Of a stretch of 64,000 bases of DNA, positions 49,890-61,800 are shown piece after piece. Made by a program: the position numbers and the translations under genes. The notes below the pieces were generated by a model, which had not been told where the DNA came from, ran no database searches, and saw nothing but the letters and a program-made list of their open reading frames with translations. Within the stretch, counting starts at the first letter, position 1. Each line of letters begins with the position of its first letter. This stretch comes from Siphlonurus alternatus (taxonomy: Eukaryota; Arthropoda; Insecta; Ephemeroptera; Siphlonuridae). The stretch lies in NCBI GenBank assembly GCA_949825025.1, contig OX463778.1, forward strand, positions 4,912,501-4,976,500, given 5' to 3'.

Positions 49890-52800
49890 CTGCACAGAAA
49901 CGTAAACAATGGAGTGTCTATTTATTATTGCAGGTAGAGGGTGCAAAGTTATGATTTTTTCAGATTTTTCATATTTTTTAGAGACCGGGAACTATTTTTA
50001 TATTGAAGGTACAGAGAGAGGCGTAACTTCTTAATACAAAGATAGAAACTAAAAGGAGTGTGGGTTCAAACCTGACTTTGACAAAACTTTTTAGCAATAC
50101 TTCGTAGTCTCTAAGAAAAAACTGATTAATTTTGCATCCTCTATCCAAATCTGCAATAAAGTACTTTGAGGTTGACACTCTGTTGTATGTTGCAAGAGAG
50201 ATTGTCCCATGTATAAAGTAAATTGGCTCTGTAACATACATAGGTTCTGATGACACAGCTAATGCTATTAAATATTACATAAGATCACAAGATAAGTCAA
50301 GAGCCCTGCCCAACTGCCCACTAATTGTAAGCATGACAGTATATATGTACATACCTGCTATCTAAATCTTTCAATTTTTTGCAGACATTAAAAAAAAACA
50401 AAAAAAATACAAAAAATTGGACTTTAATCTTCATTTGTCGACACTGACATAATATTAAATTATTTTCTTCTTCTTCTTCTCCTTATGTCCTTGTACAGTA
50501 TTGGTTATTAAACCATTATACTTCTAGTAAGCCAATATGACATATGAACTTTCTAAAACTATTACTACGTTTACATGACGGTGTTTAATGCATATTCGTT
50601 GACGACGTCTCATAAGAATAACATTATCCGTCGTCAACGAATATGCATTAAACACCGTCATGTAAACGTAGTGTATGCTAATTTTGTTTAAAACACATGC
50701 CAGATCTGTATGAGGTGCAAAGTCTTCTGCTCGATACAACAATACTTTATTTATATAAAACAAGTTTGTAACAAAGTATTGTTGGTAATGTCTGTCCTAT
50801 GAGTGAAAAACATGGGACAGTTGTTGATTTATATGTTAACTTATGGAAAATGACCGTTAATTATGAAAGTTATTGTGTCTACTAGCGCCAACAATGCCAT
50901 TACGTTCTGTGCTCTGGTGGTGAAATCAGGTACTACGTTGTCCCACATTTAACAATGAAAAAGGCTTCATGCGACAGACATTATAAACAATGGTCTGTTA
51001 CATTGTGAGTAGAAGACTTTGGTGAGGTGGCTCTAGGACTTAAAGTACTCACGTTTCTAACCACGATGGTGTCGGAATCTATTGGCTTGCGGTCCATACT
51101 ACTGGAGCTGCTCGGCAGTTTGATTTGTCCTCCATTGTTGAAGCTTGACGACGTTCTGAAGTCGCGGTCGTCCAGGGAGTTGAAAGACGGCGGAAGATCG
51201 ACGAAACTTCTGCCACCTCCATAACTCGAACTAGTCACTCCTCCCAACCCGAATCCCGAACTGGTTCCTCCCGATCCCAGGTAAGGCCCAGACTGCATTT
51301 GGCTCATCCCACTCGAACCGAATGATGAACTTCCCAGCCCTCCCCCCATTCCGAGACTGTTTCCAGAACCCCCGAATCCTCCCCCAACAGAGAGACCCAG
51401 ACCGGAGTTACCCAGACCTGCTACTCCACCCAGACCCCCACCCCCCATCCCCATGTCCCCGCCACCCCCCATGGAGGAGCTGAGACCGTGGAGGCCAGCC
51501 AGACTACCCCCTAATCCAGACATACCGCCCCCCATCACCCCTTGAAGACCACCCACCCCTCCTGAAGAGCCTGCGAAACCCATCCCTCCTGAAACATAAG
51601 ACAGTTGTGAGAAATTTAACACACTTTCTAGGTTGGGTGTCGGAAGCTAACATTTAGTTATGAATAAATTAAAGGGGTACCAAAGTGAATACTTTTTTTA
51701 GATATTCTGGTAGCTGTGAATTATTTTGTTATCCCTGTGGCTCAATATTTTCTTTCGATGGCTAGTTATTTTACAATTAATTTTTTAGTAAAAAAATTGA
51801 GTTGTAGGTTCGTTGGTTGCTTCAAACCGGCGCGCGGTAGCAGCAGTCGCTGATACGTCAAGAAGGGGGCGAGAGCGGGCGAGAGGAGGTTCCCCGAATT
51901 CGCGGGAGATTCTCGTCGTATCAGCGACTGCTGCTGCCGCGCGCCGGTTTGAAGTAACCAACGAACCTACAACTCAATTTTTTTACTAAAAAATTAATTG
52001 TAAAATAACTAGCCATTGTAGGAAAATATTGAGCCACAGGGATAACAAAATAATTTACAGCTACCAGAATATCTAAAAAAAGTATTCACTTTGGTACCCC
52101 TTTAAGGGCAAGATAACACGAAACTTTGATTGTTGTAGTCCCATTTGATTAACATGTAAACATTAGCAACCTCAAAATAATTCTGATTTTTTTTTGAGAG
52201 ACAGTTCTTAGCACCAAAAAAATGTGGAAAAAATTTCAAAACAATCGGACAATCCAATTTTTTAAATTAATTTTTCAGTATAGGGCTTTCCCATGGAGAC
52301 CTAAACTAAAAAATTAATTTTTCGTCCGATTGTTTTGAAATTTTTTCCACATTTTTTTGGTGCTAGGAACTGTCTCTCAAAAAAAAAAAAAAAAAAAAAT
52401 TCATAGTTATTATGAGGTTGCTAAGGTTTACATGTTAATCAAATGGGACTACAACAATCGATGTTTAGTGTTATCTTACCCTTAAGTGGTAAAATTGATA
52501 CATAATAGCAGTTATAAAATATCAGCAAGGATTAATGTCAGTGGATTAAATTTTGAACTGTTTGAATGTCTAATAGATTACTTGCAACACCCTGTTTTAG
52601 CAAAAAGTAAACAAACTCTCCCATCCAGTTCATTCTTGTTGTTGATTGTGTGTGTAAATTTTGCTTATACATTGGACCTTATGGGAAATTCATGATTTTC
52701 ACACTCAGATCTGAATATGTTACAAACCTATGATTCTAAAAATGAAAATGTCACCGGAATCTGCAGTTTCTGGCCATTTATAATCCTAAAATACGTGTCA

Positions 52801-55800
52801 GAAGAAGTTTTCTTTATATCAATAAGGTAAATTTCATGTGATACCAAATCAGCCAATTGCATGGGGTAAGATACGTAACTAGGCAAGCTCCAGTTTGTTG
52901 ATTTTAACTGTTGCAATAATCAACATACTGGAGCTTGCTTAGTTACGTATCTTCCCCCATGCAATTGGCTGATTTGGCACCATATGAAATTTACCATATA
53001 TATTGATATAAAGAAAACTTCTTCTGACACGTATTTTAGAATTATAAATGGCCAAAAACTGCAGATTCTGGTGACATTTTCATAATTAAAATCGTAGGTT
53101 TGTAACACATGTGTGTGAAAATCGTAAATTTCCCATAAGGTCCAATGTATAAACAAAATATACACACTCAATCACAACAACAATGAACTGGGTGTGTGAG
53201 TTTGTTTACTTTTTGCTAAAACAGAGTTTTGCAAGTCGTCTATTTTGAGTCTTAAGGCGCATGCACAATTGCTTTTGTTTGATACTGTGATATTACATTG
53301 ATATAGATGAGGGGGAGGAAGAAGGGGGGGGGGGGGAATAAAGAATGATTATTAATATTTTAACAATATTATTTTTTCGTTTAAAAATATCCGTGAAATT
53401 TATTATGCTTTCAAAGTTGCGATCTGTACAATGTTATAATTTTAATGCAGAAGGAGCTAGAGAACATTCCCCTACGCTGGTAACTCTGGGCAGAGATGTT
53501 AAAGTAGAGTGAGCGATTGCATTTTTTTTAATATTTTATTTTCTAAAAATAGTTTAAGCTGCTCTCTATTGAGAAATGAAAACCAAAAAATTCCATCTCA
53601 AACAGTTTCACCACAAAAAATTCCCAAAGTTGGTGTTTCGGAGGCCTTTGACGTGCAGCCTTATGGAACATAAAACCGCGTTTTACTCCAACATTTTCTG
53701 AACTATGCTACCATTTAAAAAATACCTACGTAATCTATGATGAATTCTTTAAAGGATTTTTAAATAATAAAAAAAAAAAATACGGAGCCGTTTTTTCGGA
53801 AAAAAATCGTTAAGTTTTTGCTGGGAATTATCCCATAAGGATTTTCTTGATTTTTTTCCAAGAAAACGACCCCGTAATTTTTTTTTATTATTTGAAAATT
53901 CATTAAAGAATTCATCATAGATTACGTAAGTATTTTTTAAATGGTACCATAGTTCAGAAAAACTTGGAGTAAAACGCGGTTTTATGTTCCATAAGGCTGC
54001 ACGTTAAAGGCCTCCGAAACACCAACTTTGGGAATTTTTTGTGGTGAAACTATTTGAGATGGAATTTTTTGGTTTTCATTTCTCAATAGAGGGTAGCTTA
54101 AACTATTTTTAAAAAATAAAATATTAAAAAAAATGAACTCGCTCACTCTACTTTAAATATGACACCACGAGGGTTAAACAAAAGTAACTGTCAGTTGTTA
54201 CTCACCCACGGAATTCTGCTGCATGTTGGCCAGGCCGGTCATTCCTGAGAACAAATATTTCAGTCAACTACACATTTATAAGTTGTCGCTTGTCTGGAAT
54301 AATGAGCTACAGTAAACTTTCAATTTTATGAAGTCTCAAGGGACCCAAAAAAAAAACAAAAAAAAACAAACAAACAAGAATTCACAAAATTTTAAGTATT
54401 AACATTGAAAGGCCTACCTATATAGTTGTCTGGGACCAACACTTCACTTCACAAAAATCAAAGAATTCATAAAATCAAACTTCACAAAATTTAAAGTTTA
54501 CTGTATGTGTCTACCATAATCAAGTGCAATTTACTTTTTATTCAAACAATATGAACGATATGAAAAACTAAAACTTAATGAAAGAGGACAACCATAAACA
54601 GACAGTATTGCATTAAAAAAGAAAAAAATGATGTTATATATATAACAAAAATTGATTAACATTATAATTATGAATCAACTATTTGTTATCATTATTCTTA
54701 TTTTTATTTATTTTTTTTTTTAAATTTATTACTATTGTATTATAACTTAAAACATTTTTTTATAACAAATTATCAATTGATTTTTAAAATTACATATTAT
54801 CACTTTGGATGTTTTTCAACATGCTCTGTAAAAAAAATCATAACATTTGAGCTATCTGCTTTACCTGTAAGCTCATGGTTGCACTCACCAGATATAGCAG
54901 ATAGCTCATTATTATACATTATAAACATGGTAAGCAGATAGCTCATTATTTCGGACGAGGGATGAAATACAAGGTGACTGTTCAAATTCTATGAAAATTG
55001 AGTGAAATTCCCCTAAAAAATGTGTAAAGTTGTTCAACTCGGCAGATTTTGTCATAAACTCTGAAAGCAGCGTTGCAACGTTGTTCTACCCTAACTTTTG
55101 TAACTGCTGCACAAATGTTTAATGTAAATTTGGCAACCTTTGAACTTGAACGTAAGGCAACACGCCCAATGTTAAAAAAAAAAAAAAAAAAAAAAAATCC
55201 CACGCATGAAAATAATGAAAAAAAAAAAAATAAAATATTCTTCTCTACATCCCCTATCAGTTGCTATCAGGTATACAAATTTGATCTAGTTTTTTAGTTA
55301 TCTATTTGTATACCTGATATTTTAGATACTGATAGGGGATGTAGAGTAGAACATTTTAAATTTAGTTTCATAATTTTCATGTGAGGGATTTTTTTTTTTA
55401 ACATTGGGCGCGTTACGTTACCATTAAGTTCACAAAATCAAATGTCAATTCTCATTTTACTTTCTTGGGAAAAAACGAAAGTTACATCGACTCTAGATGA
55501 GTTAAAACCAAACAATTGACATAAAATTAAATTTTAGTGACACTTCCAGTATGTATACAAGTATTAACATTCCAAAATACACTCGTAGCTTGTAGCGACA
55601 GCTAAGGCCCTGGCTATATAAAAGTCTAAGACTTCAATCCTATTTTGAAGCAATTTAAAATTCTTGGGCTGTCTGTAATATATGTACTGCAGGATATTTT
55701 TTGTTATTATTTTTAGGCAGCCCGGCCGTGTTTTTAAAAAAACTTTCAAAAGTATTCTCCAGCAGTGCTAAAATTTGTTAGTCAACAACCAAAATGATAC

Positions 55801-58800
55801 ATTACGCTGTTATTTTCAATTGACAGATGGGCTGTCATGGTTTAGAGGTTCCTTGTCCATGTTAAATTTGTTGAAAATTTATTTAAATTTTTTCCGCCTC
55901 CAAAACAACTGCTTTGTTTACATAAGAACCAAGCAGGGTTATATTATAAAAATCGGGTGCTCCTGTCTGGTACATAAGACCACTTCCTAATTTCTGATTG
56001 GTCCCAAAGAGCTTGTTGATTTTTTTTGTTGATTCTCATTAGTTGCTAAGCAACGTGATGAGCCAATTTACAGGGCAGAAAAAGTCTACTTTTTGCATGG
56101 TCATTAAAATCCATTAAATGGCACTGACCAATCAAAAGAAAGGAAGTTTTGAACCTCAAAATGTTAAGTGGTCGACTTCAACGATTCAAAAATCGTAATT
56201 TTCACCACAAATTACCCCCAGAGAGTCTCATCTTCCACTTAAATTCCTCAGGAGCTCTGGAAAACGCTACCAAAGTTGGTGTTTTTTCCATGAGGTTACA
56301 GGGGGCGTGGCCTAAAAGGTCCACTTTTCTCCCACCCAGTATACCCCCATCTTAACGGAGCATAGCCCTGGAACAAAGTTGACGACTCACCGGATAGTGC
56401 CGCTTGGTTGGTAAGGTTTGCGATGCCGGAGGTCTGCAGCGCCGCCATGCTCTGTAGTTGAGCGTTCTGCACGCTGGCGGGCAAGCTCCCTGTAACGTGA
56501 CAGCGATTGTTAGTGGGGTGTTCAACTTTACAAATTTGTTAAAGGTGAACTGAAGGGATTGCTTTTTTTTCCCTTTAGGGAACCTTATATTACCTATCCC
56601 ATCCATCTGCACTAATTTTTTCATGGCTGATACTTATTGTGCTGCTGTAGGACAATTAGTGAAAAAGTGAAGTTGTGACGTATCAGCGACGGTTGGTTGA
56701 CTTAAAACTCGCCGCCGTGAAAAAACACACGAGCTACCGCGAACGACCACGGAAACTGCCAAGGGAGCGGCGATCGGCTCGCGATCGCCACTCTCTCGGC
56801 AGTTTCCGCGGTCACTCGTGTGGTTTTTCACGGCGGCGAGTTTTAAGTCAACCAACCGTCGCTAATACGTCACAACTTCACCTTTTCACTAATTGTCCTA
56901 CAGCAGCACAATAAGCATCTGCCATGAAAAAATTAGTGCAGATGGATGGGATAGGTAATATAAGGTTCCCTAATGGAAAAAAAAAGCAATCCCTTCAGTT
57001 CACCTTTAAGGTAGAGATAATGTCGATCAGCTGTGTTTTTTTAGCTTCATTTGATTAACATGTAAACCTTGGCAAATTCACAAAAATTCTGAAATTTTTT
57101 TGAGAGGCAGAAAAAAGGCCTAAAAGCCATAGAAAAAATTTAAAAACAATTTAACGAGCCGATTTTTTCAATTAAGTTTTTAGTTTGTCTCTCCATGGGA
57201 AAGCCCTATGCTGAAAATTAAATAAATAAATTAAAAAAAATTGGCTAGTTAAATTGTTTTGAAATTTGTTCTATGGCTTTTAGGTACTAATATCTGCCTC
57301 TCAAAAAAATTTCAGAATTTTTGTGAATTTGCTAAGGTTTACATGTTAATCAAAAGAAGCTAAAAAAACAGCTGATCGACATTATCTCTACCTTAATATG
57401 ATGAAAGTTGGTAATCAAAGTTATAAATTACTGTCTGAAAAAGTCTTTATAATAACTTAAGTCGCTTGTTAATAAACACTGTTGACATGTGACAAAGATC
57501 AAGTTTTTGGCAGAAATGGATAGAGGGTGCAATGATATGCTACTCTATTTTTTTCATACTTTTTAGAGACCAGGAACTATTTTTACATTGCAAAAAAAGT
57601 ACAGAGTCATCAATAGGAGTCACTTCTTTAATAAAAGAATAGGACCTAAAAAGGGTGTGGGTTGAAATCCGACCTCGGAAAAACTTTTTAGCAATATTTC
57701 TCGGGGTCTAAAAAATCTGAAAAATATCAGAGTGGCATAACTTTGCACCCTCTATCCATTTTTGCAATAAAAATTTTGAGGTTTATACTCTATTACCCTC
57801 ACTGTATTGCACATAAGGTCAAGTTAATTTGGTACTTCTTCCCACAGAACACAAGGCAACACAAATCTCAAGCAAGTACTCACGTGACACATCCTGCAGT
57901 GGTTTGCCCCCCTCCCCCAGTCCCATTCCGATGCCTCGCAGTCCCTCGGGCAGTTTCGGTGGCTGCCCTTCCACCTTTTCGTTGACGCGGTCCATACGCA
58001 CCGTCAACAGACGGTCAAACAACATCTGGTGGTGCAGCATGGCTGGGGGGTGTCAAGGAAAAATAACAACAGGCAACTTAATTTACACTAGCTTTACTGA
58101 AACTCATTTGAAGCTCTTACAAAAAAATGTAGTGATAAATGAGTCAGCACAAAAATCAGAAAACATAGGACATACTAGATGTTGACTACATTTTTTTATT
58201 CCAAAGTCAAATACTAGTTATTATGTCCCGTCCATGGCTTTTCCATTAGCGTCTCTGCATATTCACCTCAGATATTTGAAGAAATCAGAAGACATTGATA
58301 AGTCAAGTGGTGGGGGAAGCAAATATAGTATCAAGACTTAAGGCAGAGATAACACGGATAAGCTGACCTAATGCTAAAAAAATCCCATTCATGAAAATTA
58401 TGAAAAAAATTTAAAACGTTCTCCTCTACATCCCCTATCAGTAGCTACAATATCAGGTACACAAATTCGAGCTAGTTTTTGAGTTATTAATTTTTAAAGT
58501 TGACTAATTTAACATGAAGAACTTTCATGTTAAAAGGGTTGCACACTGCCTTCGTACGTATGACTTCATATGATAAAAATTTAGAACCGGTTCTAAATGA
58601 GAAACTTACGATGTCATACCATACTATGCAAAGCTGTGTGCGTGTGTACATGGTAACTGATCATAAAGGTTCTTAATTTTTATGCTGCTAAATCATGCGA
58701 TTCTGTCTGCGACCAGCCTTAGAATAAAAAAAGTAGCAATAAAAAAATTGACATTGACAAAGGTCACGCTGAGAGGTCAAGGATACAGATTGCCTGCACG

Positions 58801-61800
58801 GCCTCTACGGGATGTTCATACTCAATGACTCCGTGTCCGCGACTCTTGCCGTCCTTGTCCTTGTTCAGTTCCGCGTTCACCACCTTGCCTGCCAGCTTGA
58901 ACACCTCCTGGAGCTTCTTCTCATCAACCTTGTAGTCCAGCTGAAACAACACAAGTTTCATTTAATCTGAGGAGTGCTAAAGTAAGCCATTCTAACGTTC
59001 TAACTCAGTTTTATTAAAGTCGGTATTACACTATAAAATTTTTCCTTGCAAGAAAACTTAATCTCCATTTGTTTGTAATGTATGGAGAGGAAATTTTCTT
59101 GCAAGGCAAAATTGTATCTAAAATTAAACATACATAACTAGACGCCATATCCCTTTACGGGGTAAGACAGCAGCATTATTACCTCGGCTGTCTACAAATT
59201 GCCTTCCACAATACTCGATTCTTGCACACTTCACTTGCTTCAGAAATACTCATAACACTCTTTTGCCTTCTGCACTCTCTATTACACTGCATACTTTTAG
59301 CATTCCTGCTCTTCAAACATTCTGCAATCACATCCAACCAAACCTTTTAATCCTTTCATGCCTTCTACACTGTACCTTTAAACATTTGTTTTGTAATTCG
59401 TTCAACACCCATTCTCTCAACATGTCCAAACCAACGTAGGGTACTACGTTCATACTTGTCAATTACGCTTTCTTTCACTCCACACTCATTCATGTTCTAA
59501 CTCAATTATATTAAAGCCGGTATTACACTATACAATTTTTCTAATTATTGAATATAATTTTTCTTTGCAAGAAAACTTAATCTCTATTTGTTTGTATGGA
59601 GAAGAAAATTTTCTTGCAAGGAAATATTGTATCTAAAATTGTATCATGTAATATAGGCGGGTCTAGTTGTTTAAATACTGTAATTTAAGATGTGCTGTAA
59701 GGATTTTCCTGCAGCGACTTAATTAAATCATCCTCTACTTGCAGCTGATGAAACATCTCAATGATGTAAAGCGTCTTGATAGATTGTAAATATTTTTTGA
59801 GTGAAACTTTGACCACAACATTTTCACCTAAATGTGACTTGTTAGATCACTAGGGGCCGTATCTCCATTTTTCCCAGTTATAGAAATATGTTTGCTGCAT
59901 TGATTCTGATTTCAAATGTTCACGAATCATGAAGTTTCATTGCCAAAAACGAAAAAAGTTTGGCCTGGAAAAAACTGAATTTACAAAGTGAGAACTGTTT
60001 CAGTTTTTCAAGTTTTTCCGAACTTTTTCCTGTTTTGTAAAACTGGAAACACATTTCTGTCTCATAAAAGCACGTTTTTCATGATAAAAATTTAATTAAA
60101 TATTTTTCATAATCATTTTTCCTGACTTCACTTTGACACAACATTGATGTTTTTTCATGCAAATTTTTTTTACTGCAAACAATGATATTTTATCGACATA
60201 ACTTGCCAGAATTTGTTATTGTATTGTATTTTTTTTCTTCTTGGTTCAGAGAACAGTGAAGGTAAAATGTTATATAAACTGGATTTTGCTGGAAACTGAA
60301 AGTGAACTGTTTTCGACTGTCTTTGAGAAATTTGTGGACTATCTGTTTTTGGGGAAAAACTGGACTGGATCCAGTGCTGGAAATCACATCTTAAAAAAAC
60401 TGGAAATCCGGCCCCTAGTTATTACTGTACAATCCTTTATTTTAAATGATATATTACAACCTTAATGACCTATTTTCCTTAAATTAAATATTCATGACGT
60501 AAACTGAAAAAAAAAAAAAAAAAAAAAAAGCTGATAGAGTCACAGATTTGTTTGCAAAGATCACAAATTAAGTTTTCTAACAAGGATTATTTATAAATAT
60601 ATGTCCATTGTCATTTCAAGAAACTCACGTTGGCGATGAAGACTCTGTTGACGAGCGGCCCCTTGATTCCCAGGGACTCCAAGAAGGCCGGACTCAGTCC
60701 GTACGTGAAGCCCCAGCCCTTGGCGCTTGGAGAGGCGGATCTTTGACGGCTCTCGTTGGCTTGCCAGCGCGAGTGGCGGGGTGGAGGATCGTCTCTGCGA
60801 GAGCCGCTGTTGCTGCGACCTCTCCCCATGCTGCCCCCACCTCCCCCACCCCCTCCTCCCGCCATCAGACGGCCGGCAGGATCACGTTCAATGTCAAAGT
60901 CCTGCAAAATAATTAGAAGAGATTAGAAGATCGTTTGCTGTTACAGCCTTCCTCAGTTTACCGAGACTCAATTTCATAACAAAATACAATCAGCAGAAAA
61001 CTTCTCCCAGTATAATATAATATTGAATGTATTTTATTTAACTTTTCGGACTTTTACCTTTGACGGTGTTCGATGTAATCCTTGTGTGTGTAGTATGTTG
61101 CGATGGTCACTTAGTGTTTGTGCATGTCACTAAAACTTGCATGTACTACCCATATCACTAGGTTTCGAGAGTCAACCGCTCTCTTCCTCAGGTGATCTGA
61201 GCTCAACATACTACATACAGAAGACAGAAGAATTACATCGAACACCGGCAAAGGTAAAAGTCTGAAAAGTTGTCATTCAATATGAATATCCTTTGCACGA
61301 AAAAGTTATTTATTAATATAATAAAATATCAAGTTGGCCACTGATCCTATTATCATTGTTTGATATCGTCGTTGTAGCGCTCTTTTGGCCAATCTCACTT
61401 CGTAATACTTCGGATTTAAATTTTTTGCGCCATGGAGACCATATGTGGATTAAATTTAGTATTTTTAGTCGATTGCGCCATCTGTTGAGTAAATTTAGTA
61501 CTAAATTTGATTTGCGTATTGGATGACGTTATAGCGCAAAAAATTTAAATCCGAAGTATTACGAAGTGAGATTGGCCAAAAGAGCGCTACAACGACGATA
61601 TGCTGTTTGAAGAACCCTGATTATTCTGACCCTTTTCTTCTTATTTTGTGTGCTTATAAGGAAAATCTATAACCAATTTTTTAATAAATTATATGACGGT
61701 AGTAAGACAGGTGCAGAGAAGGGTGTCTCTACAACTTGCCTATTCTTTTATTAAAAATAAATATTGTCAGTGGCGGCTCGTGGGCTTGGACATAGGTGTG

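Noticed and set aside
57829..58185. Plus-strand frame opposite the GIGMGLG exon
   Set aside because: Shadow of the minus-strand hnRNP M exon at 57884-58042, which has family similarity and correct splice sites.
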